Shown: positions 1-7,538 of the stretch, in pieces
Layout: each line of letters begins with the position of its first letter
Numbering within the stretch: the first letter of the stretch is position 1
The notes under the pieces: model-generated
What the model saw: the letters and a program-made list of their open reading frames with translations, nothing else
Databases searched by the model: none
What the model was told of the DNA's origin: nothing
Translations under genes and position numbers: made by a program
Assembly (NCBI GenBank): GCA_964464685.1
Contig: CAYXGV010000004.1
Span: forward strand, 1-44,917
Length of the DNA stretch: 44,917 bases
Source: JABIBU01 sp964464685
Lineage (GTDB): Bacteria > Patescibacteriota > Patescibacteriia > Magasanikbacterales > UBA922
Direction: 5' to 3'

Positions 1-22
1 AAAGGCGGTTCTTTTATTTGTC

Positions 23-51
23 TTGACTAATAATAATTTTTCTGACATAAT
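23..51 (+). promoter_or_regulatory. Sigma70-like promoter of the first orphan gene
   Basis: TTGACT at 23-28 and CATAAT at 46-51 are separated by exactly 17 bases. Transcription would begin near 58 and reach the small ORF at 96. Two other orphan genes in the window have the same promoter type. Confidence 0.7.
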
Positions 52-95
52 TTAAATGGTTCTTTTCACAACCCAAAATAAGGATGGGGGCTACC

Positions 96-317
96 ATGAA
101 AATGAATTGGTATATAATGAAGAATATTATGTATGTGATTGTTCTTGCAATATTAGTTGCTTTCTTTATTCTTGCAGACAAGGCAGGAATCAAGGCAGTG
201 ATTGGTTGCTTGGGGTTACTCCTGTTTTCTGAATGGACATATCTTATAGATGAACAAGAAATAAAAAGGAGGAGGATTGTTGCTGAGAGATGGAATCAGA
301 TCGATGATCCTAGATAG
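96..317 (+). CDS. Small orphan membrane protein (73 aa)
   Basis: I do not recognise this protein. It has one or two hydrophobic segments in its first half (about residues 6-45) followed by a charged tail with KRRR and ending in DDPR, so a small inner-membrane protein is likely. The start at 96 is chosen because GGGGG at 86-90 sits like a ribosome binding site before it; an in-frame ATG at 84 is the alternative (77 aa). The gene is a stand-alone unit: a 17-spaced promoter lies upstream and a GC-rich hairpin with a T-rich tail downstream. The same arrangement recurs at 3687-4112 and 14398-14855. Confidence 0.6.
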   Translation: MKMNWYIMKNIMYVIVLAILVAFFILADKAGIKAVIGCLGLLLFSEWTYLIDEQEIKRRRIVAERWNQIDDPR

Positions 318-370
318 TGGCTAATCTAGATCCATTGCAGATAGGAGGGTCAAACAAGTGAGGGAATCGT

Positions 371-405
371 GGGCGGTGCTAGTTTTAGGCCGCCCTTGTC
401 TTTTT
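371..405 (+). terminator. Terminator of the first orphan gene
   Basis: GGGCGG (371-376) pairs with CCGCCC (390-395), followed by TTGTCTTTTT. Confidence 0.65.
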
Positions 406-444
406 AAATACTTTACCCTGCATTATTTTCAAAATAGTGAGGTG

Positions 445-472
445 TTTACTTTTTCGCTAGAATTGGTATAAT
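445..472 (+). promoter_or_regulatory. Promoter of rsmI-metG-cvpA
   Basis: TTTACT (445-450), 16 bases, then TATAAT (467-472) preceded by TG at -1 spacing (extended -10, TGGTATAAT). It is the only strong promoter seen before rsmI. Confidence 0.65.
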
Positions 473-590
473 TATAAATAATAACCAAGATACAAAATAT
501 AGATAATTTCCAAATTTAAATTAGTAAATATTTGATTTCAATATTGGAATTTATAATTTATTTGTTTCTTGTATCTTGTGTCTTTTAACT

Positions 591-1259
591 ATGTCAGGAA
601 CACTCTACATCGTCACCACACCGATTGGTAATTTGGGCGACATTACTCTTCGTGCACTGGAAACACTCAAAAGTGTTGATTTAATTTTGTGCGAAGATAC
701 CAGAGTGACGAGTAAACTTTTGGCACATTATAATATATCCAAATCACTCTCCAGCTATTATGAACATAGCACTGATAAAAAAGTTAATGAAATAATTAAA
801 CAATTAGAAAATGGCCAAAATTTAGCATTGGTGACTGATGCCGGAACACCGGGCATAAGTGATCCAGGGAGTGAATTAATTACCAAAGCAATAAGACAAT
901 ATAACAATATAACAATAATTCCAATACCCGGAGTAACAGCGCTAACAACCGCATTATCTATATCTGGTTTTAACACTTCTAAATTTCTTTTTCTTGGTTT
1001 TCCACCTCACAAAAAAGGTAGACAGAAATTTTTTCAAGAAGTTGCCAACACAAAATACACTGTTGCTTTTTATGAATCATGTCATAGAATAAAAAAAGCC
1101 CTCAAAGAATTGGAGGGGGTACTTGACAAAAGTGCTAAAATGTGTATATGTCGGGAATTAACTAAGAAGTTTGAAACAATATATAGAGGAACAATTGAAG
1201 AAATTATGCAAATAGATATTAAAGATAAGGGAGAATTTGTGGTAATAGTATCGAAATAG
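591..1259 (+). CDS. rsmI: 16S rRNA (cytidine-2'-O)-methyltransferase RsmI
   Basis: RsmI methylates the 2'-O of C1402 in 16S rRNA using S-adenosylmethionine. The N-terminus GTLYIVTTPIGNLGD and the following ALETLK, CEDTR and GTPGISDPG motifs (about residues 75-95) are the family's tetrapyrrole-methylase-fold signature. The protein is 222 aa, shorter than the roughly 280 aa of E. coli RsmI, so it has little beyond the catalytic domain. I chose the ATG at 591 over an upstream TTG at 576 because family homology begins at SGTLYIV. No Shine-Dalgarno is visible. The stop codon TAG is the first three bases of a repeat element shared with other intergenic regions. Confidence 0.95.
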   Translation: MSGTLYIVTTPIGNLGDITLRALETLKSVDLILCEDTRVTSKLLAHYNISKSLSSYYEHSTDKKVNEIIKQLENGQNLALVTDAGTPGISDPGSELITKAIRQYNNITIIPIPGVTALTTALSISGFNTSKFLFLGFPPHKKGRQKFFQEVANTKYTVAFYESCHRIKKALKELEGVLDKSAKMCICRELTKKFETIYRGTIEEIMQIDIKDKGEFVVIVSK

Positions 1260-1336
1260 ATACACGAATCTAACGAATCTAATAGATCAAAACGAATTCG
1301 TTTATATTCGTTAAATTAGTTTAATCTGTGTATCTA
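1257..1336. repeat. F1 nonamer inverted repeat, copy a
   Basis: The element runs from TAGATACACG to CTGTGTATCTA, with arms of 9-nt periodic words (ACGAATCTA twice on the left). It fills the rsmI-metG gap and provides the rsmI stop codon. Confidence 0.8.
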
Positions 1337-1377
1337 TAAATAATTAAAATAATTCGTAATTCATCACAACAAAAGCT

Positions 1378-2931
1378 ATGAACTCCGAACTCCGAACTCC
1401 GAACTATTATATAACAACCACCCTCCCTTATGTAAATGCTAAACCGCATATTGGTTTTGCGTTGGAAATAATTCAGGCGGATGCGTTAGCTCGCTACCAA
1501 AGACTTCTTGGCAATGAAGTTGTTTTTAATACAGGCACTGATGAACATGGTTTAAAAATTTATCGCAAAGCTGAAGAACTGGGTATCTCACCACAAGCAT
1601 ATTGTGATGAATGGGCAGGGAAATTTGATGCATTGAAAAATACTTTAAATTTATCTTATACTAATTTTATTCGCACGACCGACAAACACCATGAAAAAGC
1701 TACACAAAAATTTTGGGAATTATGTTTGGCAAATGGAGATATTTACAAAAAAAAATATCAAGTAAATTATTGTGTTGGTTGTGAATTGGAAAAAACTGAT
1801 TCTGAATTGGTGGATGGAAAATGTCCAGTCCATCCAAATTCAGATTTGGAAATTATTGATGAAGAAAATTATTTTTTTAAATTTTCTAAATACCAAGAAC
1901 CGCTTCTTGAAATGTACAAGGCTAATCCTAATTTTGTCGTACCTCAACACCGATTTAATGAAATTACAAAATTTGTAGAACGAGGTTTGCAAGATTTTAG
2001 TATTTCACGTATCAAAGAAAAAATGCCCTGGGGTGTACCAGTACCAAATGATGAAACCCAAGTAATGTATGTTTGGTTTGATGCCTTGGTAAATTATATT
2101 TCTACTTTGGGTTGGCCCACCTCCGCTCATTCGGAGCTACGGCGTGGCAAGCCCACTCTGTTTGATGAATTTTGGCCAGGAATTCAAGTGGCAGGAAAAG
2201 ATAATCTTCGTCAGCAAACTGCTATGTGGCAAGCTATGTTATTGTCAGCCAATCTTCCTACATCCAAACAAGTCTTTATCCATGGTTTTATTACTTCAGA
2301 AGGACAAAAGATGAGTAAATCTCTTGGTAATGTCGTGGATCCATTTGAAATTGCAGAAAAATATGGCGTAGATGCCCTGCGTTATTATTTGCTCGGCGCA
2401 GTACCTTCCTATGATGATGGTGATTTTAGTATTGAAAGATTTGAAGATTTTTATACCGCACATCTTGTTAATGGGGTGGGAAATCTTACTGCAAGAATTA
2501 TAACGTTACTTGAAAAATATAATGACAACAAAGTTCCGCAGTTAGCAGTTACCCAAAGGGCATCAGTATACTCTGATAACAGATACCAGATAACAGGTTT
2601 TTGGAACCAATATGATGATGCACTGAATAAATATAATTTTGAAGAGTGTGTAAAATTTATAAATGAATTTGTAAAAGAATTGGATACTTTAATTTCAAAC
2701 GAAAAACCTTGGGAAAAAGCCAAAAATGGTGAAGATATTTCTGGAATTCTTTATCAACTAGCCGAAGGTCTACGTCATATTGCAGTTGCTCTACTTCCCA
2801 TAATTCCGCAGTCCGCTGAAGAGATTTTAAAACAACTGGGGACAAATGACTTGAGTCATGACTGGGGAAAATTGTTAGAAGGTGGTATAATAAAAAAAGG
2901 AGAGATCCTCTTTCCTAGATTAACTAAATAG
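1378..2931 (+). CDS. metG: Methionyl-tRNA synthetase
   Basis: Class I synthetase charging tRNA-Met. The HIGH motif appears as HIGF at residues 24-27 and KMSKS at 311-315; a CVGC knuckle (about 132-135) plus a later Cys in GKCPVH lie in the connective domain. At 517 aa it lacks the C-terminal EMAP-type tRNA-binding domain of longer enzymes. Three stretches look inserted: three tandem AACTCCG heptamers right after the start codon (1381-1401), a GC-rich palindromic piece (about 2119-2157, residues 248-260) between GWP and DEFWPG, and CAGATAA-type heptamers at 2573-2597 (residues 399-407). All keep the frame. The stop TAG is part of the next F1 repeat. Confidence 0.96.
   Translation: MNSELRTPNYYITTTLPYVNAKPHIGFALEIIQADALARYQRLLGNEVVFNTGTDEHGLKIYRKAEELGISPQAYCDEWAGKFDALKNTLNLSYTNFIRTTDKHHEKATQKFWELCLANGDIYKKKYQVNYCVGCELEKTDSELVDGKCPVHPNSDLEIIDEENYFFKFSKYQEPLLEMYKANPNFVVPQHRFNEITKFVERGLQDFSISRIKEKMPWGVPVPNDETQVMYVWFDALVNYISTLGWPTSAHSELRRGKPTLFDEFWPGIQVAGKDNLRQQTAMWQAMLLSANLPTSKQVFIHGFITSEGQKMSKSLGNVVDPFEIAEKYGVDALRYYLLGAVPSYDDGDFSIERFEDFYTAHLVNGVGNLTARIITLLEKYNDNKVPQLAVTQRASVYSDNRYQITGFWNQYDDALNKYNFEECVKFINEFVKELDTLISNEKPWEKAKNGEDISGILYQLAEGLRHIAVALLPIIPQSAEEILKQLGTNDLSHDWGKLLEGGIIKKGEILFPRLTK
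1381..1401. repeat. F6 heptamer repeat (AACTCCG x3) in the metG N-terminus
   Basis: Three exact tandem copies of AACTCCG, continuing into AACT, encode residues 2-8 before the conserved YYITTTLPY start of the catalytic core. Confidence 0.8.
2119..2157. repeat. GC-rich palindromic insert inside metG
   Basis: CTCCG (2121-2125) and CGGAG (2132-2136) form a hairpin followed by CTACGG. The same CGGAGCTACGG string occurs in the F2 insert of the wecG-like gene near 44771-44781. Composition is far more GC-rich than the surrounding gene. Confidence 0.6.
2573..2597. repeat. F6 CAGATAA-type heptamers inside metG
   Basis: CTGATAA, CAGATAC, CAGATAA, CAGG follow one another with period 7. The same words occur between genes at 21633-21660 and 29100-29127. 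Confidence 0.75.
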
Positions 2932-3020
2932 AACACGGATTTAACAGATTAAACTGATTTGAACGGATATATAATAAAATATTTGTTATAATTCGTTAAA
3001 TTAGTTAAATCTGTGTTCTA
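2929..3020. repeat. F1 nonamer inverted repeat, copy b
   Basis: The element runs from TAGAACACGG to CTGTGTTCTA. Words of 9 nt repeat in the left arm (CGGATTTAA, CAGATTAAA, CTGATTTGA). It supplies the metG stop codon and ends about 14 bases before cvpA. Confidence 0.8.
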
Positions 3021-3034
3021 TTAACTAAAATCCT

Positions 3035-3571
3035 ATGGGCCTATTCGACGTAATATTATTAATAATCATCGCCGGCTTCGCTATGTTCGGCTTCTGGTTT
3101 GGCTTAATTCACACCGCTGGATCTCTAATTGGTACTGTCGCTGGTGCTTATCTAGCTAGCCGTTGGTATGAACCAATGGGAGCATGGCTCGCAAATGTCA
3201 CTGGTTGGGAAGGTAATGTGCCAAAAGTAGTGATGTTTATCATAGCTTTTGTGGTAATAAATAGATTAGTAGGGTTTGGTTTTTGGGTTTTTGAAAAAAC
3301 AACCGATATTGTCACTAAATTACCATTTATAAAAGGTTTGAATAGATTTTTGGGGATGATGCTTGGTTTGTTTGAAGGTATTTTGACTCTAGGTTTGATT
3401 TTTTACTTTATAGATAAAGTACCATTGTCAGAATATTTTATGGGTAATATGGCTGACTCTTTTGTTGTTCCATTTTTGATCAAGACTGCCGGTATTTTAG
3501 TGCCACTTTTGCCTGATGCTTTAAAATTATTAGAAGACTCAGTTGATTATATTGAAAACGTTGTTCTATAA
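3035..3571 (+). CDS. CvpA family membrane protein
   Basis: The 178-aa protein matches the CvpA (colicin V production) family: an N-terminal LFDVILLIII helix, a GFxxGL motif (about residues 19-25), a second helix with ASRWY after it, a third around VVMFIIAFVVINRL, and a fourth with GLFEGILTLGLI. Four membrane helices are expected. In other bacteria CvpA homologues affect envelope homeostasis and secretion; the exact role here is unknown. It is third in the rsmI-metG-cvpA run, separated from metG only by an F1 repeat, and is followed by strong terminator hairpins. Confidence 0.85.
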   Translation: MGLFDVILLIIIAGFAMFGFWFGLIHTAGSLIGTVAGAYLASRWYEPMGAWLANVTGWEGNVPKVVMFIIAFVVINRLVGFGFWVFEKTTDIVTKLPFIKGLNRFLGMMLGLFEGILTLGLIFYFIDKVPLSEYFMGNMADSFVVPFLIKTAGILVPLLPDALKLLEDSVDYIENVVL

Positions 3572-3599
3572 AACAGAAAGCCCCACCGATTTGTGGGGC
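3570..3599 (-). terminator. Hairpin terminator, best oriented for the minus-strand orphan gene
   Basis: GCCCCAC (3580-3586) pairs with GTGGGGC (3593-3599). Read on the minus strand the hairpin is followed by TTTCTGTTTT, so it can end the orphan gene at 3687-4052. Confidence 0.65.
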
Positions 3600-3633
3600 C
3601 TCCTCCTTGCAAAGAGCGAACGTGGGTTTTGTC

Positions 3634-3657
3634 CCCCGACAGAATGTCGGGGTTTTT
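3634..3657 (+). terminator. Terminator after cvpA
   Basis: CCCCGAC (3634-3640), loop AGAAT, GTCGGGG (3646-3652), then TTTTT. A smaller hairpin with the same AGAAT loop (GGTAC/GTACC) follows at 3658-3672. Confidence 0.8.
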
Positions 3658-3686
3658 GGTACAGAATGTACCTTGAAGTGGAAATT

Positions 3687-4052
3687 CTAGTGACCGGAAG
3701 GATGAACCCTAAGCCAACCAACGGGAAATTCATTTTTCAGAAATTCCCCAGACACGAAGATCCCACATTTGGAGTTTTTACCACCGCTGTCAGCAAATTT
3801 GACAACACCAACTCCGAAGGCCTCTGACAGCATCAACGTTAGCCTGTTCCTTGCATCATTGAGACGACCCCTACTTCTCACCTCATCAGCAGTGATCGGT
3901 CTCCCATCCCTCCCTTCGATGGTAAATCTGAAGTTAAATCCCTCCAGATTTTGACCTTTGCGAAACGAGCCATTGATGTTACCTTCCCGATACAACACCA
4001 GAAACACACCGGGAAGATTTGTTTCCAAACACAACTTTTTTTCTTTTCTCAT
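3687..4052 (-). CDS. Orphan protein, 121 aa
   Basis: Not recognised. The protein begins MRKEKKLCLE, is soluble in appearance, and has a mixed beta-strand-like pattern (GVFLVLYREG, FNFRFTIEG) and a helix rich in Arg (RLNDARNRLTLML). The start at 4052 is favoured over upstream alternatives because GGGGGAC lies just before it (4058-4064), matching the leader of the two other orphan genes. Upstream on the minus strand is a promoter with 17-base spacing and downstream a hairpin terminator, so it is monocistronic and convergent with cvpA. Base composition is richer in G+C than its neighbours, which may mean transfer or stronger expression. Confidence 0.6.
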   Translation of the reverse strand: MRKEKKLCLETNLPGVFLVLYREGNINGSFRKGQNLEGFNFRFTIEGRDGRPITADEVRSRGRLNDARNRLTLMLSEAFGVGVVKFADSGGKNSKCGIFVSGEFLKNEFPVGWLRVHPSGH

Positions 4053-4081
4053 ATCCGTCCCCCATAGTTGAAAAGATAAAT

Positions 4082-4110
4082 AAACAATACAATATATATT
4101 ATAAAAAGTC
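4082..4110 (-). promoter_or_regulatory. Promoter of the minus-strand orphan gene
   Basis: On the minus strand TTGACT is followed after 17 bases by TATTGT. The -35 lies at about 4105-4110, directly before the tatD start codon on the opposite strand. Confidence 0.65.
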
Positions 4111-4113
4111 AAT

Positions 4114-5031
4114 ATGAAATTAATAGACTCCCATTGCCATCTTCAATTTAATGGCTACAAAGATGATTTTGCTGAGGTGTATAAAAGATGTCTTGAAAAA
4201 GACATGATTTTGAATGTGGTTGGTAGTCAAAAAGAAACCAGTGAACGAGCTGTACAGTTGGCGGAAAAATATGAAAATATTTATGCCACAATTGGTTTGC
4301 ATCCGGTTCATACTACTTCAACTGAAGTAGATGAAGAAGAAGTGGCTTTTACTTCCCGCGAGGAGAAATTTGATTATGAATTTTATAAAAAACTCGCCAG
4401 CCATCCCAAAGTGATCGGGATAGGGGAGTGTGGTATGGAATTATTTCATTTACCAAAAGATGCAGATAAAAAAGAAATAAAGAAAAAACATTTTGAATCT
4501 TTTTCCCAGCAGATGAAATTGGCCCAAGAGTTAGATTTGCCAATGTCTATTCACATCCGCGATGCCTATGATGAAATGGCAGACTTGCTACGGGTCCTCC
4601 CCCTAGTAAGGGGGAGTCAGAGGGGGTATTCGCCTAGCGAAGAGCCAACACCCCCCTTTATCCCCCCTTCCCAGGGGGGAATTATGGGAGTTATCCACTG
4701 CTTTACCGGCAACTGGACTCAAGCCCAAAAATTCCTTGATTTGGGCCTATATCTTGGTTTTACGGGAGTAATCACCTTCCCACCCAGAAAGTCCAACCCC
4801 AAGGCAGATTTAGACCTCAGGGAGGTCGTGGAACACTGCCCACTTGATAAAATGCTGATTGAAACCGATTCTCCTTATCTAGCTCCACAGGCTTATCGCG
4901 GACAGCGTTGCGAACCATGGATGGTAGAAGAAGTAGCCCAAAAAATTGCAGAAATTAGAGGTCTGACAACAGATGAGGTTATAAAAATTACTGAAGAAAA
5001 TACTAGAAGATTATTTACAAAAATTAAATAA
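4114..5031 (+). CDS. tatD: TatD family metal-dependent DNase
   Basis: TatD-family hydrolase of the amidohydrolase (TIM-barrel) fold, acting as a metal-dependent 3'-5' exonuclease in E. coli. Metal ligands are visible: HCH at residues 7-9, Glu105 in GIGECGME, His in SIHIRD (about 150), His195 in HCFTG and Asp252 in ETDSPY. At 305 aa it is longer than the usual 255-265 aa because of a proline- and glycine-rich segment at residues 160-190 between LLR and GVIHCFTG, encoded by a GC-rich palindromic stretch. The gene starts divergently from the orphan gene at 4052 and ends in a good terminator. Confidence 0.93.
   Translation: MKLIDSHCHLQFNGYKDDFAEVYKRCLEKDMILNVVGSQKETSERAVQLAEKYENIYATIGLHPVHTTSTEVDEEEVAFTSREEKFDYEFYKKLASHPKVIGIGECGMELFHLPKDADKKEIKKKHFESFSQQMKLAQELDLPMSIHIRDAYDEMADLLRVLPLVRGSQRGYSPSEEPTPPFIPPSQGGIMGVIHCFTGNWTQAQKFLDLGLYLGFTGVITFPPRKSNPKADLDLREVVEHCPLDKMLIETDSPYLAPQAYRGQRCEPWMVEEVAQKIAEIRGLTTDEVIKITEENTRRLFTKIK
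4591..4683. repeat. F4-type GC-rich palindromic insert inside tatD
   Basis: CTCCCCC (about 4598-4604) and GGGGGAG (4610-4616) form one hairpin, and CCCCCC and GGGGGG runs follow near 4650-4679. The insert keeps the frame and separates two conserved TatD motifs. Confidence 0.75.
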
Positions 5032-5038
5032 AAAAACT

Positions 5039-5069
5039 TCCTGCCATCTACAAAAGGTAGGATTTTTTT
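5039..5069 (+). terminator. Terminator after tatD
   Basis: TCCTGCC (5039-5045) pairs with GGTAGGA (5056-5062, one G-T pair), followed by seven T. Confidence 0.75.
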
Positions 5070-5116
5070 AAAAAAATAAAACAAAATACTTATTCACAAC
5101 CTTAGTCAAAAAATAG

Positions 5117-5145
5117 TTGACTTATATTTTGAAAAGGTGTAAAAT
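5117..5145 (+). promoter_or_regulatory. Promoter of the V-ATPase operon
   Basis: TTGACT (5117-5122) and TAAAAT (5140-5145) are 17 bases apart. The predicted start, about 5152, gives a 5' UTR of only about 22 bases before the first gene. Confidence 0.75.
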
Positions 5146-5173
5146 AGTTGCGTTTATAATTATCAATACTAAT

Positions 5174-5506
5174 ATGACAAAAACAGATAATACTATAAAA
5201 GAGATAGAAAGTGTAGAAAAAAAGGTACAACAATTAGTAGAAAAAGCTAGAGAAACCTCTGCTAGAGATTTAGAAAAAGCCAGAACACAAGAAGAAGAGA
5301 AGTTGACAAACATCAAGGATACATTATCAGCTGAGATAGACAAAGTTACAAATAAAGTGATAACTGAGTCTGAAAAACAGGTAGAGGCGATCATAACTGA
5401 AATGGAGACAAAATTAAAAACTGTCCGTGATATTGATGATGACAAAAAGAAGACCGCAATCAAATTGATCATAAAAACATTAATCAGCCAATATTCTCAT
5501 AGATAA
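5174..5506 (+). CDS. ntpF: V-type ATPase subunit H/G (peripheral stalk)
   Basis: A 110-aa, almost wholly helical, Lys/Glu-rich protein with long heptad patterns (ESVEKKVQQLVEKARE), as expected for the peripheral-stalk G/H subunit that pairs with subunit E. Its place as first gene before subunit I matches the E. hirae ntpFIKECGABD order, which is the main support for the name, since coiled coils carry little family signal. The ATG at 5174 is preferred to an upstream TTG that is part of the -35 box. It is 8 bases upstream of subunit I. Confidence 0.8.
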   Translation: MTKTDNTIKEIESVEKKVQQLVEKARETSARDLEKARTQEEEKLTNIKDTLSAEIDKVTNKVITESEKQVEAIITEMETKLKTVRDIDDDKKKTAIKLIIKTLISQYSHR

Positions 5507-5514
5507 TTAAGGAT

Positions 5515-7485
5515 ATGATAAGTTCTGTCAAAAAATTTAACCTACTGGGACTTAAAGTTGACAAGCAAAATTTGCTTGAACTTTTTCATAGGTATGGATG
5601 TATTCAGATAATTGAAGATGAGCAGAAAGAGAAAGTAATTATAACAGATGAAGAATTGCCCGAGTATATTTATGCACAATTAGTTTTTGCTATAAATTTT
5701 TTGTCAAGATATAATAAAATAAAAATTTCTCTACGTGATAAATTATTGGGTAGTAAAATTCAACTTACAGAAGATAATTTACAATCCATTTTGACTTCTT
5801 TTAACTACAAGGACGTAGTGTCAATTTGCGAAAAAATAGAAGCCAATTTGAATGAATTAAATAGTATTGTTTGTCGCAATGAAATTAATATTAAAATTCT
5901 TTCTGATTGGTCTGGCTTAAGCTTCGTTCCTAAAACCGAAATAGAGACCCAAAAAACTAAAACTTTGTTGGGAACGGTTAGTATAGATTCTTATAATAAT
6001 TTAATGAGAGAAGTTGACAAACTTAATTTTGTTCGTTTGGAAAAAGCTAAAGAGACTGAATCTGAAATTTTGTTTGCCATCACATTTGTCAAAAAAATAG
6101 AAAATGAGATTAAATCCATTTTAAGTAAAAGTGATTTTAAAGCGAGTCAAATTCCAGAAAATATTATTACTGATAAACAATCCGTCTCTGATGCTATTAA
6201 AGAAAAGAAGATTGAAATAAAAGAAGCGGAAAAGAAAATCAAAAATCTTGAGATTGAAGCTGTCACAGCCACTAAAAATTTAGGAGATCTTAAAGTATTA
6301 TCTGATATTTTTTCTTGGAAAAAGGAACAAAGGGAAATTTCAAACAAAACAGGGGGCACTGAAAAAACTTTTAGAATAAAATTTTGGATGGAAGAGAAAT
6401 TTTTTAAAATTATCAATCAAGCCATTCAAGAAGAAACAAAAAATTATCACTTGCAAGAAATAGCTATTGAAGATGGAGAATCTATTCCGATTGTTTTAGA
6501 AAACAAAAATGGTATAGATGCTTTTGAGTCGGTGACTAGTATTTATGGCATGCCTTTACAAAATGAACCCGATCCAACCCCATACCTCACAGTGTTTTTT
6601 ATTATATTTTTTGGTATGTGTTTAACTGATGCGGGTTATGGATTAATCTTGGCTTTACTTGCATTTTTGGCTATAAAGATTTTTAAAATTCCGAAAGAAA
6701 AAAGTAAACTTTTTCGAGTGATGATTTGGGGAGGAATTTCCACATTTATTCTGGGTGCTTTATTTGGCGGATGGTTTGGCATTGTTCTTTCAGAGCAACT
6801 GCCACCAAGTATTGGAAATTTTTTAATCTCAATACGATTGATTGATCCTGTAGCCAACCCAATGACTATTTTAATTATCACTTTAATTATGGGTGTTGTT
6901 CAAATTTTAGCTGGCATTGCAGTTTCAATGTATTGGAAAATTAAAAATGGCCGATTATTGGATGGTTTACTTGATGATGGTGTCTGGTTGTATTTTCTTC
7001 TTAGCATTATCTTTTGGATAGCCGTTTCATTTGGTGTATTACCCGTGTTATTGTCAAAAATAGCTTTGTATGCAGTTTTGGTCGGAGTGGCTCTCTTGGT
7101 TCTTACCCAAGGAAGAAAAGAAAAAAATATTGCTTTAAAAATTTTAAAGGGGGTTAGTTCTTTATATGGATTAGTAGGATATTTTTCAGACACCCTTTCT
7201 TATTCACGTTTATTGGCTTTAGGATTAGCAACTGGTATTATTGCTATGGTAATTAATTTAATAGCAGGTTTGGCTATAAATATGATTCCATACTTTGGCT
7301 GGGTAGTGGCTATAATAATTTTAATAGGTGGTCACACATTTAATTTGGTTATTAATGTATTGGGCGCTTTTATTCATTCATCCCGTCTACAATTTGTTGA
7401 ATTTTTTTCTAAATTTATGGAAGGAGGTGGAGTACGTTTCAAACCCTTTAAAAAAGAAGCGAAATATGTTCAAATTATAAAATAA
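5515..7485 (+). CDS. ntpI: V-type ATPase subunit I (a-type stator)
   Basis: Membrane stator subunit carrying the ion half-channels. The N-terminal half (about residues 1-340) is soluble and coiled-coil rich (IKEAEKKIKNLEIEA near 235); the C-terminal half begins with the conserved FFGMCLTDAGYGL (about 365-377) and has about seven membrane helices. The essential rotor-facing arginine is visible as Arg565 in LSYSRLLALGLATG. The C-terminal VEFFSKFMEGGGVRFKPF is also family-typical. Length of 656 aa is normal. AAGGA sits only three bases before the ATG, too close for a standard ribosome binding site. Confidence 0.96.
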   Translation: MISSVKKFNLLGLKVDKQNLLELFHRYGCIQIIEDEQKEKVIITDEELPEYIYAQLVFAINFLSRYNKIKISLRDKLLGSKIQLTEDNLQSILTSFNYKDVVSICEKIEANLNELNSIVCRNEINIKILSDWSGLSFVPKTEIETQKTKTLLGTVSIDSYNNLMREVDKLNFVRLEKAKETESEILFAITFVKKIENEIKSILSKSDFKASQIPENIITDKQSVSDAIKEKKIEIKEAEKKIKNLEIEAVTATKNLGDLKVLSDIFSWKKEQREISNKTGGTEKTFRIKFWMEEKFFKIINQAIQEETKNYHLQEIAIEDGESIPIVLENKNGIDAFESVTSIYGMPLQNEPDPTPYLTVFFIIFFGMCLTDAGYGLILALLAFLAIKIFKIPKEKSKLFRVMIWGGISTFILGALFGGWFGIVLSEQLPPSIGNFLISIRLIDPVANPMTILIITLIMGVVQILAGIAVSMYWKIKNGRLLDGLLDDGVWLYFLLSIIFWIAVSFGVLPVLLSKIALYAVLVGVALLVLTQGRKEKNIALKILKGVSSLYGLVGYFSDTLSYSRLLALGLATGIIAMVINLIAGLAINMIPYFGWVVAIIILIGGHTFNLVINVLGAFIHSSRLQFVEFFSKFMEGGGVRFKPFKKEAKYVQIIK

Positions 7486-7538
7486 CTGTTATATCACTAT
7501 AACAATATAAAAAATTTATTAATTATTAATTTATTTAT

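Noticed and set aside
3543..3827. 94-aa plus-strand ORF after cvpA
   Set aside because: It runs through two terminator hairpins and overlaps the better-supported minus-strand orphan gene.
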